A DNA stretch of 35,327 bases from JBDNJM01 sp041687755. Lineage in GTDB: Bacteria > Planctomycetota > UBA1135 > GCA-002686595. Positions 17,476 through 25,220 of the stretch are shown here, piece after piece. The notes under the pieces were generated by a model. That model made no database searches. It had not been told where the DNA came from and saw only the letters and a list, made by a program, of their open reading frames with translations. Positions within the stretch are counted from its first letter, which is position 1, and the number at the start of each line of letters is the position of its first letter. The stretch lies in assembly GCA_041687755.1 (NCBI GenBank), contig JBDNJM010000104.1:1-35327 (forward strand), given 5' to 3'. A program made the position numbers and the translations under genes.

Positions 17476-18291
17476 TCAGCGCTTGGGCGCGTTGGTGCCG
17501 CGTACCTTGGGCTCGAGGGTCTCCTCGATGAAGCAGCCGACGGCCTTCGTGCACCTGACGTCGGTCAACAGGTCGCCCGCGGAGACCTTCGAGGCGTAGG
17601 TCGTGACGGCGTCGGTCATCTCGGTGCGCTCGAGCAGCTCGTCGAGGTCCGACTGCTGCTTGCGGGGCACGCTAATTTGGAGCGGGAGCCCCTCGAGTTC
17701 TGCGAGGTCCTCTTCGAACTCGAACCCAAGCGGATCCACCAGCGGCTCAATCAAGGTCGCGCTCTGGACCTTGCGGTCCTTGGTCGCGTGCCGCGTGACC
17801 AGCGCCGCGCCCTCGCCGACGCCGACCAGGTGCAGCGCGGAGCTGTGCACGCCGTCCTTGGCCAGCAGCCACGCCGCGGCAGACTTGACGTCGCGGGTCG
17901 TGAAGGTCCAGGCCTCGAGGCGCTGCTCTTCGTCGAGCGTGGACCAGTCGAGGTCCTCGGTGGCGGACTGACCGTGGCCGCGCAGGTCGAAGCGCAGCAC
18001 GGCGAAGTTGCGCTTGGCGAGCGAGGCGGCCAGGGCCTCGAGGTCGGCGCGGCTGCCGCCGGCCCCGTGGATCAGCAGCACGGCGGTCGCGCGCTCCTGC
18101 GGACGGCGCGGAGCGTGGAGTTCGCCGAACAGCGCCTTGCCGTCGGAGGTCTCGAAGCGCACCTGCTCGATTTCGGGATCGCCCTTGGACACGCTGAGGG
18201 CGGGCGTCGGGACGGGCGGTCCGCAGGCGGAAGCAGGCGAGGCGCCGAGGAGGGCGCCGAGGAGGGCGCTGAGGAGAAGGGTCGAGATCAT
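17476..18291 (-). CDS. Secreted alpha/beta hydrolase-fold protein lacking the nucleophile serine
   Basis: The 271-aa protein has a signal peptide (1-22, ending SPASA|C; the Cys is not in a good lipobox). The hydrolase fold is clear: VLLIHGAGGSRADLEAL (71-87), VLRFDLRGHGQS (98-109) and LVGVGEGAALV (155-165). The nucleophile elbow normally reads GxSxG. Here it is G157-V-G159-E-G161, so the catalytic serine is glycine, a change obtainable by one base (AGC to GGC). After that the later triad region is short and no clear HGxxD motif is seen. I infer a non-catalytic or differently acting protein. The h-region of its signal peptide is built from a 12-bp repeat. No Shine-Dalgarno is present. Confidence 0.8.
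   Translation of the reverse strand: MISTLLLSALLGALLGASPASACGPPVPTPALSVSKGDPEIEQVRFETSDGKALFGELHAPRRPQERATAVLLIHGAGGSRADLEALAASLAKRNFAVLRFDLRGHGQSATEDLDWSTLDEEQRLEAWTFTTRDVKSAAAWLLAKDGVHSSALHLVGVGEGAALVTRHATKDRKVQSATLIEPLVDPLGFEFEEDLAELEGLPLQISVPRKQQSDLDELLERTEMTDAVTTYASKVSAGDLLTDVRCTKAVGCFIEETLEPKVRGTNAPKR
18241..18276 (-). repeat. 12-bp tandem repeat encoding the signal-peptide core
   Basis: Three copies of GGCGCCGAGGAG, the last with one mismatch, encode the LLSALLGALLGA core of the hydrolase signal peptide. A change of copy number would lengthen or shorten the hydrophobic region by four residues without shifting frame. Confidence 0.85.
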
Positions 18292-18485
18292 TCCGCGGGC
18301 TGGTCCAGGAGAGCGAGGTCAGAGCGTTCGAGGGGATGCGCATTGACGGCGCGTTGGCGGAACAGAATAGGGGCGGTGGAGCAGGGATGGGAGGGGCTCT
18401 TCAGAGTTCTTCGGGGTTCGGATCGGCGCCTTATCCGCATGACATACGACGGTCACCGAAGGACTTGCAAGAACTTGAGTCAGGA

Positions 18486-18510
18486 CCGCAAGCGGGGAGC
18501 CGGCTTGCGG
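18486..18510. promoter_or_regulatory. Inverted repeat in the divergent intergenic region
   Basis: CCGCAAGC (18486-18493) and GCTTGCGG (18503-18510) are exact complements around a 9-nt spacer. They lie between the minus-strand hydrolase start (18291) and the propeller gene (about 18600). The element could be an operator or leader hairpin. The evidence is symmetry and location only. Confidence 0.3.
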
Positions 18511-18599
18511 ACTACCGAGACACAAAAGCCATTGCAGGCGTAGCACTTAGGTCGGATTGCGGGTGGTTCGAACCGTCGTTTTCCACCCCCCGAACCAAG

Positions 18600-20205
18600 C
18601 TGACTTCCTTCGCTTTGCTCGGTCTGTGTCTCGCCGCTCCTCAGCACTGCACGAACTCTGGAGGCGGTCCGTCGAACGATGGCTTCAGCCAGACGTTTGG
18701 CCCGCTCGGGCCCGACGTTGGCTGGTCGGCGGGGCCGGCTTCGATCATCGGCTGGGAGCCGACGGCGGCGAACGGCCGCGTGTTCAGCGTGCGCCGGACG
18801 GGCTTTCCTCCGGCCGCAGAGCCGAACGGATCCCCGATCGTTGCCCAGGACCTCGAAACCGGTCAGGTGTTGTGGACCGCCAGCCTGCCCTTCGCCGCCG
18901 GGGACTGGACGACTTGGGTGGGCGGGACCAGCAACGGCGCCCTGTACGCCGCGCGCAGCGGCGACGGCGCGACCTCGGAGGCCCCGCTGGTCGCCCTGGA
19001 ACAGGACACAGGGGCGGTGCGCTGGACCTCGGCCGAGGAGATCCGCGCGAGCGGCTACAACGGCCTGGTCTGCGCCCCCGACGGCGACCCGATCGTGGCC
19101 TGGAACACGACCGTGCGTCGCATCGACGCGGACACCGGCGCGACGGTGTGGTCGACGCCGCGCTCGTGCTCGGTGACGGGTGCCTGTGGTGGGGCGCTGC
19201 TGTTGGGCGGTCCCGAGGGCGACAAGCTGTACCTGGTGCAGGTCGTTCCGGGAGGTCAGACGGTCTCACGCTTCGACCTCGACACGGGGGCTTTTGAGCT
19301 GAGCGGCCCGACGATGCCGGGCTTCACCCTGCAGAACCCTCGGCTCGTGGCGCCCGACGGCAGCATCGCCGTCGCGCCCACGCAGAACAACCCGGCCACG
19401 GACTGCCTGTACGTGTTCGACGACGCGGGGGTCGTGGTTCGGGAGCGCTGGAATGTTCCGACCGGTTGGACCACGACCTCGGAGTTCGCGGTCGGGCGGA
19501 ACGGATCGATCTACGCATTCTCGACCGACGCCCGGCTGACTCGCTTTGACGGGGGCACAGGCGCCGTCCTCGACCAGAGCGCCATCCTGCCGACAAGCTG
19601 CTGCGCAACGCGCCTCGCGAGCGATCTCGACGGGCGCGTGGTACTGCCTGACCGGATCCAGCCCGACGAGCCTCCTTTACGGGTTCGACGACGACCTGGA
19701 TCTGCGCTGGTACGCCTCGGCGCCGAGCGTCAACGTCGGGGGCCCCGTGCTCGCAGCGACCGCGCCCTGGGAGAGCGCGTACTTGATCGTTGCGCGCAAG
19801 GACGAGCTGCGCGCCTACCGCACGCCGAAACCGTTCGCCGACGAGGGCTTCGCGTTCGCCCAGGGCAGCGGCGTGGAGCAGGCGCTGGACCTGTTCGGTA
19901 GGCTATTGCCTAGCAAGCGGGTGCGCGCGGAGGTCACCGACGTGAGTCCGGGTGCCTTGACCTACCTCGCCTACGGCCCCGGGACGGCGTTCGTCGGCCT
20001 CGGGCCACTGACGCTCGTGCCCCTGCCGGGCACGTTCCTTCGGCTGGGTGCCGGGCCGGCGAGCGGTGCATTTACCCTGGAGCCCGCGTGGCCCGCCGCG
20101 GCGGTGCTCGATCAGTCGATCGCACTCCAGGCGCTTGTCGTGGATCTCGGCGTCGCGGGGTTCCTGGCCGCGAGCAACGGCGTGTCGGGCATCGGAGGCG
20201 TGTGA
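18600..20205 (+). pseudogene. Secreted PQQ-type beta-propeller protein, frameshifted
   Basis: The first frame has a signal-like segment (LTSFALLGLCLAAPQ) and then propeller blades typical of PQQ/BamB-like repeats (LETGQVLWTASLPF, DADTGATVWSTP, LYVFDDAGVVVRERW, TRFDGGTGAVLDQ). Near 19660 the frame changes: DGRVVLPDRIQPDE in one frame must join LLYGFDDDLDLRWYASAP in the next, which continues to TGA 20203-20205. The last about 90 residues (TFLRLGAGPASGAFTLEP..SIALQALVVDLGVAGF) look like a C-terminal module shared by many secreted proteins of some planctomycete-like bacteria. No ATG/GTG fits the signal peptide; CTG 18600 marks its beginning only. One indel plus an unclear start suggests a pseudogene. 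Confidence 0.65.
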
Positions 20206-20277
20206 GTGTCGATTGCTTTTGCCAGTAGCTAACCTGTGGGGGACGTTCATGACCCGCAACCCGGTGCCTTGCCTTCG

Positions 20278-23200
20278 ATGTCGATGCTCTCCTCCCTGCT
20301 GATCGCTCTTCTTCCGGCTCTCCAGGATCCCACTCCGGTCCAGCCGGCGCCCGCGTCGGATCCCCCCGGCCCGCCGACGGCGACAGCGCCCCTGAAGGCG
20401 CCCCTGAAGGTGCCCCTGAAGGTGCAAGCGGAGCAGGCCGTTGTCACGACCTTCGCGTCGCTGCTCACGGAGGGTCCGCTGCGCGCTGAATCCTGGCTGG
20501 TCATCGATGCAGTGGACGGTCGCGGTCGCCGGCCGGTGCGCCCCGACGCGGTCTTCGCCGCGCACCTGCTCGATCCCAATGCGCCCCGGCCCCAGTCCGG
20601 CCAGGCCCTGACGGGCGAGCGCGGCGAGCAGACCTGGAGCGCGTCCGAGGTTGCGGAGAACGGCGGCCCGGTGGACTCGGGCGGGTACGCTTACGGAAGG
20701 GTCGTTGCTCCGACTTTCGGCGTCTACATGGCGAAGCTCACGGGCGCCTGGCAGCTGTACGTGAACGGCCGCCCGCACACGGGCGACGCCTACCGCTACG
20801 GGTTTCCAGGCGTCCCGGTCGATCTTCTGGAGGGTCCCAACGACGTGCACGTGACCGGCGGCCGCGGCAGCTTCGGCCTGACCTTCGAGCCCGCGGAGCA
20901 CGCCATCTTCCCCGGCGCGTTCGACATGACCGTGCCGGACCTCGTCGCGGGTGAGGAGCAGGCTGAAGTGCTCGTCGGCCTCCCGCTGTTCTCCTGCTCG
21001 ACCGAATGGCTGCCCGGCGTCGCCATCAGCGTGAGCCCCTCCAGCGCCTTCGAGCCGGACTTCTTCCGGCCCCTCGCCACGGCCCTAGCGCCGCTCACCG
21101 TGGCCAACGTGCCCCTGACCCTGCGCCTGCGCGAGGGTGTCGTACCTGTGGTGGGCGAGAACCTGTCGCTCGAGCTGTTCGTGACCTGGGAGGGCGCCGA
21201 GCGCCCGCTGCTCGTCCGCCGCGACCTGCGCGTCGTCGAGCGCACGGCCCCGCGCCTGGTCACCTTCCGGTCTGCCATTGACGACTCGATCCAGGAGTAC
21301 GGCCTGCGCGAGCCGCTCGAGTCCTCCCGCTCTAGCGCCGGCCTCGTCGTCAGCCTGCACGGCGCATCGGTCGCGACCCGCAACCAAATCAACGCCTACT
21401 CGTCGAAGCCCGACCACGCGATCCTCACGCCCACCAACCGCCGCCCCTACGGCTTTGACTGGCAGGACTGGGGTCGTGAGGACGTCTACGAGTGCATCGA
21501 GCACTACGGCGCCCACGACACGACCCGCCGCTACCTGACCGGCCACTCGATGGGCGGCCACGGGACTTGGCACGTCGCCGCGAACGATCCGGACTACTGG
21601 GCCGCGATTGCGCCGAGCGCCGGCTGGCAAAGCTTCGACACCTACGGCTCACGCCCCGAGGGCGCGCTGCGCGATCTGTGGCACACGGCCGACTCCGCGA
21701 GCCGCACGATCGACAAGATTGCCGCGCTGGCGGAGCTCCCGACCTTCATCCTGCACGGCGACGCCGACAGCACCGTGCCGGTCTCCGAGGCCCGCGAGAT
21801 GGAGCGCCTGCTGCGCGAGGCCGGCGCCGAAAATCTGTCTGTCCACTACGAGCCGGGTGCCGGCCACTGGTGGGACGGCGACCGCGCGCGGGGAGCGGAC
21901 TGCGTGGACTGGCCGGGCATCTGGGAGCTGTTTGAGACCGTGCGGCGGGAGCCGGGGATGGAACGGGGGCCGAGCGCGCTAGCCCACTCGTTCAAGCGCG
22001 CCTACTCGAACGGGTTTGTGCTCGTCGTTGGAACAGCTGGCGACGCTGCGATGGACGAAGCTCTGCTCGACCAAGCGCGCTACGACGCCCTCAGCTGGTC
22101 CTACCGCGCGCGCGGTCGAGCGCCGCTCGTCACCGATGAGGAGTTCTTGGAGCACCCCGAGTTGTTCGAGGGCAGGAACTGGCTCCTGTACGGAAACCGG
22201 GTCAACAACTTGGCTTGGCAGCAGGCGTTGGCGGGGACCCAAGCCCCTGCCAACTGGGTTACAGGCTCTTCCTCCGAGGACACGGCGATGGGTCTCACGG
22301 CTGAAGTCTTTGAGCGACCGGGGAAGAGTGAGCTGCAGGTCTCCCTCTGGCGCAGCGCCAGCGTGCGCGCAGCGCGACTGCACTCGACGCTCGCACACTT
22401 CGTCAGCGGTGCTGGCGTCCCCTCCCACTTTCAGATCGACAGCGACGTCTTGCGTGAGGGCGACGACGGCGTCGTGTCGGCAGGCTGGCGAGGCGCGGAT
22501 GGCCAGATCGGGTCGAACCCGCTCGCGTTCTCGGAGGACGTTCAGCCCCGTCGGCATCTTCCGCCGAACGGAGACGGAATCCGTGGCTATGGAGCTGCGT
22601 TGGCCGCCATGCCGAGTGCCGATGGCGTTGCGCGCGTGGCCGTCGGGTCGCCCTGGGCTGGAGCTGGAGGGTTCATCGAGTGCTACGCGTTCCCCGATGA
22701 GGACCCGTTGTGGGTCGCTGAAGGCGTCCCGGATGAGACGCTGGGTCGCTTCATCGTGGCTGTTGAAGACCAGGACGAAGATGGTGTTCCGGATCTGTAC
22801 ACGAGGGGCGATGTCCGTCGGCAGCGCTGGGGCGCATCCGCATCCGCACGCCACGGACTCCTCTTGTCGGGCGCGACTGGAGAACGTCTTTCGGTGACGG
22901 ACTACCCTGGTTGGGCGCTTCTCGAGGACACTCTCGGTGCCCCCGTGGTGCAGAAAACTGAGCACCCCGAGCGGGTCGTCCTAGGCTATGTACCCGGGGG
23001 GACGGGAGCCGTTGCGCCAAATCTGACAGGCGTGCTGAGCGTGCTGCGGCGACTCTCAGATGCCGAGTCGACCCTACCGCGGCCCCTCGCCTACCCCGCA
23101 GGCTTCCGCGTTCCTGAAACGATGGGGCCGGGCCCTGACGAGGGCGGCGAGATCTACCAGGTTCGATTCTTGCCCGGAGTCCTCGTGCCGGGTCGGTCCG

Positions 23201-23667
23201 AAGCTACGGGAGTGTTCATGGTGAACGGGGCCGAGGACCTGCACTCTAGAGTCTGGTTTATTGACCCTGTGACCGGAGCCGTTGTCTGGAGCAGCCGCCA
23301 GCAATATGGGCAGAGTCCCCCCAAAGCTGGCACCCCCGCGGAGAGCGCCACGGCCTGGACTGACGGCGAGCGACATGTGGTCGCGCTCGGCTCTGGAAGT
23401 CTCGGGAACTCCGTCGGGATCTACGACCTCCGCGACGGCGAGCTCTCGGTGCTCAACGTCTACGGTGACTGGGAGTGGGACGGCGATGACTTCGGAGCTG
23501 CTGTAGCGTTCCTCCCGGCGCTGCCGAGCGACGCATCACCCGTTCCCCGCCTGCTGGTGTCCTCGCCACAGACGCCGGGAGGTTACAAGGGCGACGAATC
23601 GAGTCTCTTTGTCCTGGAGTGGACTGGAGAGAAGTGGAAACTTCGCACGTGGGCAACCCGCAGCTGA
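20278..23667 (+). CDS. Large secreted esterase/peptidase (PHB depolymerase/prolyl oligopeptidase-like) with FG-GAP-like C-terminus
   Basis: The 1129-aa protein has a signal peptide (MSMLSSLLIALLPALQ) and an APLK-type repeat linker. An N-terminal beta region reaches about residue 330. The alpha/beta hydrolase domain has nucleophile Ser424 in GHSMGG, Asp497 in HGDADSTVP and His530 in GAGHWW, a complete triad. A following segment (about 565-660) with NWLLYGNRVNN matches the extra domain seen in such esterases. The C-terminal 400 residues are FG-GAP/integrin-like blades (RVAVGSPWAGAGGF, DQDEDGVPDLYTRGD, LLVSSPQTPGGYKGD). An upstream in-frame GTG at 20236 exists, but ATG 20278 (or 20284) gives the signal peptide. 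It probably acts outside the cytoplasm on polymeric or ester substrates. Confidence 0.82.
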   Translation: MSMLSSLLIALLPALQDPTPVQPAPASDPPGPPTATAPLKAPLKVPLKVQAEQAVVTTFASLLTEGPLRAESWLVIDAVDGRGRRPVRPDAVFAAHLLDPNAPRPQSGQALTGERGEQTWSASEVAENGGPVDSGGYAYGRVVAPTFGVYMAKLTGAWQLYVNGRPHTGDAYRYGFPGVPVDLLEGPNDVHVTGGRGSFGLTFEPAEHAIFPGAFDMTVPDLVAGEEQAEVLVGLPLFSCSTEWLPGVAISVSPSSAFEPDFFRPLATALAPLTVANVPLTLRLREGVVPVVGENLSLELFVTWEGAERPLLVRRDLRVVERTAPRLVTFRSAIDDSIQEYGLREPLESSRSSAGLVVSLHGASVATRNQINAYSSKPDHAILTPTNRRPYGFDWQDWGREDVYECIEHYGAHDTTRRYLTGHSMGGHGTWHVAANDPDYWAAIAPSAGWQSFDTYGSRPEGALRDLWHTADSASRTIDKIAALAELPTFILHGDADSTVPVSEAREMERLLREAGAENLSVHYEPGAGHWWDGDRARGADCVDWPGIWELFETVRREPGMERGPSALAHSFKRAYSNGFVLVVGTAGDAAMDEALLDQARYDALSWSYRARGRAPLVTDEEFLEHPELFEGRNWLLYGNRVNNLAWQQALAGTQAPANWVTGSSSEDTAMGLTAEVFERPGKSELQVSLWRSASVRAARLHSTLAHFVSGAGVPSHFQIDSDVLREGDDGVVSAGWRGADGQIGSNPLAFSEDVQPRRHLPPNGDGIRGYGAALAAMPSADGVARVAVGSPWAGAGGFIECYAFPDEDPLWVAEGVPDETLGRFIVAVEDQDEDGVPDLYTRGDVRRQRWGASASARHGLLLSGATGERLSVTDYPGWALLEDTLGAPVVQKTEHPERVVLGYVPGGTGAVAPNLTGVLSVLRRLSDAESTLPRPLAYPAGFRVPETMGPGPDEGGEIYQVRFLPGVLVPGRSEATGVFMVNGAEDLHSRVWFIDPVTGAVVWSSRQQYGQSPPKAGTPAESATAWTDGERHVVALGSGSLGNSVGIYDLRDGELSVLNVYGDWEWDGDDFGAAVAFLPALPSDASPVPRLLVSSPQTPGGYKGDESSLFVLEWTGEKWKLRTWATRS
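20386..20421 (+). repeat. 12-bp tandem repeat in the esterase linker
   Basis: Three copies of G(C/T)GCCCCTGAAG encode APLK-APLK-VPLK just after the signal peptide, at the same position in the protein as the repeat in the second amidohydrolase gene. Confidence 0.85.
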
Positions 23668-23979
23668 AGGGCTTCGTGTCGCGGCGCACGACCTGACTAC
23701 AGCATTCGGCGGTGCTCCAGCAGCCTTCAGACCCAGCAGGAACTAGATACGAATCGCGCATTCAGTCGTTCCCGATCCGCGCCGGCCAGGAACTCGCGGG
23801 CGTGGATTACCTGGTCCTGTTCGCTATCGATGGCGAGCAGCGACACGCGGAGCGCTCGCCTGCACTCGACCCTGCAGACTTCGTCTCCGGCGTCGTCTAC
23901 GCGGGCTGGCCCGGGCGCCATGCGGCGGAGACGGACCGCTAGGAACGGGTTCCCGGAGCGCCGGGGGGGAGTTGGGGGA
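23668..23979. other. Intergenic region before the RAYT element, no assigned gene
   Basis: A 76-codon plus-strand frame (23712-23942) and an overlapping minus-strand frame (23727-24032) are present, but neither is similar to anything I recognise. The segment between the esterase stop and the left REP palindrome may be remnant sequence carried with or displaced by the transposase element. Confidence 0.4.
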
Positions 23980-24016
23980 ATCTGGGGGAATCGTGTCTGA
24001 CACGATTCCCCCAGAT
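23980..24016. repeat. REP-type palindrome, left copy (perfect)
   Basis: Two 18-nt arms (23980-23997 and 23999-24016), ATCTGGGGGAATCGTGTC and its exact complement, surround a single T. A partial direct copy of TGGGGGAAT lies just before it (23973-23981). Confidence 0.9.
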
Positions 24017-24061
24017 CGGACCTATCAGGCAACGGATTGCTTCCCCACGGGTCGAGTAAGC

Positions 24062-25099
24062 ATGGGCTACCCGGAGCGGGAAGACGCGAGCGGCACGCTG
24101 CACCACGTGATGAACCAGGCTATTGCGCAACGGCCGCTGTTCGAGGACTCGGAGGATGTTCGATTCTTCAAGCGCCAGCTCGAGCAGCAGCACGGGCGGG
24201 GGAGGATCCGCGTCGTGTCCTACTGCCTGATGACGACCCACTACCACTTGGTCCTCGAGAGCTTGAAGGGAGAGTTGGCGCACGCGATGCGGGAGCTGCA
24301 GGGGAACTACACGCGCCGATTCAACTTCCGCAGGGAGCGTAGCGGGCCCCTAGTTCGCCGGCGGTACTTGTCCAAGCTCGTCGACTCCGATGTCTACTTT
24401 CACACCCTGATTCGCTACGTCGACTCGAACCCGGTCAAGGCCGGGATGGTGCAGGCCGCTCCGCAGTACAGGTGGGGTTCCGCGAGGCTGCACCACAAGG
24501 GGACGGGCCCAGCCTGGCTCTGCCGAGAGCGCTTGATGCGGCATGTCCGCCTCTACACGGACGAGAGTGCCTTCCCCGCCGGCTACCGGAAGCTGTTCGG
24601 GGCCTCGGCGACGGACGGGCAGGCGGAGTGGATCGAGCGGTGCCTGCGATCGAAGCCCGTCAGCGAGGGTCTGGGACACCTGGACGGGCTTGTGCGGGGC
24701 GCTCCAGAGCATGTGCAGGCATGGCTGAGGGGACGTTCGGTCCTCGCCGACGGAGTCGGGTTGGTCGTGCCGGTCACGTCGACGAGATCACTCTCTCGGG
24801 CTCTTGAGACCGTACGGGCAAACCGCGGGGAGCAACTTGGGCAGCGGCCGGGTTGTCGAGCCGATGCGGGCTGCCTGTGGAGCTGGATGTACGCAGGCCT
24901 CCTGCGGTCGCTCTGCTCCGCGAGCTGGGTCGAGATCGCCGGCACTGTCAGTTGCGCCCAGTCGACCTGCCATCGGAGAGCGGAGCGGCACTGCCGTGCA
25001 CTCGAAGCAAACCCGCCCTACGCGGCGGCGGCGGCCGAAGTAACGAGCGAGGCCATCCGGGAGAGTAGCGTGGTCTTGGCTTCGGGCATTCCCGCGTAG
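24062..25099 (+). CDS. REP-associated tyrosine transposase (RAYT, Y1_Tnp/HUH family)
   Basis: The 345-aa protein cleaves and joins single-stranded DNA using one tyrosine. The HUH motif is H60-Y-H62 in MTTHYHLVLES. The probable nucleophile is Tyr83 in LQGNYTRRFN, followed by the RAYT pattern RSGPLVRRRYLSKLVDSDVY and TLIRYVDSNPVKAGMV (cf. LFQGRYxSxLV and YIHxNPVRAGLV). The frame opens further upstream inside the left palindrome, but MGYPERED gives the normal N-terminus (HHVMNQAIAQRPLFED). The C-terminal about 150 residues are longer than the minimal domain and may include a DNA-binding tail. REP-like palindromes on both sides suggest its own targets. The stop is TAG. Confidence 0.87.
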   Translation: MGYPEREDASGTLHHVMNQAIAQRPLFEDSEDVRFFKRQLEQQHGRGRIRVVSYCLMTTHYHLVLESLKGELAHAMRELQGNYTRRFNFRRERSGPLVRRRYLSKLVDSDVYFHTLIRYVDSNPVKAGMVQAAPQYRWGSARLHHKGTGPAWLCRERLMRHVRLYTDESAFPAGYRKLFGASATDGQAEWIERCLRSKPVSEGLGHLDGLVRGAPEHVQAWLRGRSVLADGVGLVVPVTSTRSLSRALETVRANRGEQLGQRPGCRADAGCLWSWMYAGLLRSLCSASWVEIAGTVSCAQSTCHRRAERHCRALEANPPYAAAAAEVTSEAIRESSVVLASGIPA

Positions 25100-25145
25100 G
25101 CCAAGCGCCGGCATGCCTCGCCCTGAGCCCGGAAGAACGAGCTAG

Positions 25146-25174
25146 CTGGGGGAATGGTGTCGGACACGATTCCG
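25146..25174. repeat. REP-type palindrome, right copy 1
   Basis: CTGGGGGAATGGTGTC followed by GGACACGATTCCG. It has one mismatch (C to G at 25156) in the otherwise symmetric core. It is part of a direct 46-bp duplication with right copy 2, each preceded by GAGCTAG. Confidence 0.85.
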
Positions 25175-25191
25175 CTCGGGAGGCGAGCTAG

Positions 25192-25220
25192 CTGGGGGAA
25201 TCGTGTCGGACACGATTCCG
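25192..25220. repeat. REP-type palindrome, right copy 2
   Basis: GGAATCGTGTC and GACACGATTCC are perfect 11-nt arms around G. It ends one base before the TAG stop codon of the helicase gene (25223-25221), so in the helicase transcript it would form a hairpin directly after the stop. Confidence 0.9.

Larger units (their letters stand above)
23980..25220. mobile_element. RAYT transposase unit bounded by REP-type palindromes
   Basis: A tyrosine transposase gene lies between related imperfect palindromes built on GGAATCGTGTC / GACACGATTCC: one copy on the left (23980-24016) and two on the right (25146-25174 and 25192-25220). This arrangement is that of REP-associated tyrosine transposases (IS200/IS605 superfamily), which act on REP hairpins as single strands. 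Confidence 0.75.

Noticed and set aside
18571..18590. GGTTCGAACC resembling a tRNA T-loop
   Set aside because: No acceptor, D or anticodon stems can be built around it; it is a chance palindrome.
23712..23942. 76-codon frame between the esterase and the RAYT element
   Set aside because: It is overlapped by an equally long antisense frame and shows no motif. It is left as unassigned intergenic sequence.
23980..25220. CRISPR-like spaced repeats around the RAYT gene
   Set aside because: There are only three copies, palindromic, with two directly adjacent and no regular spacers; this fits REP elements.
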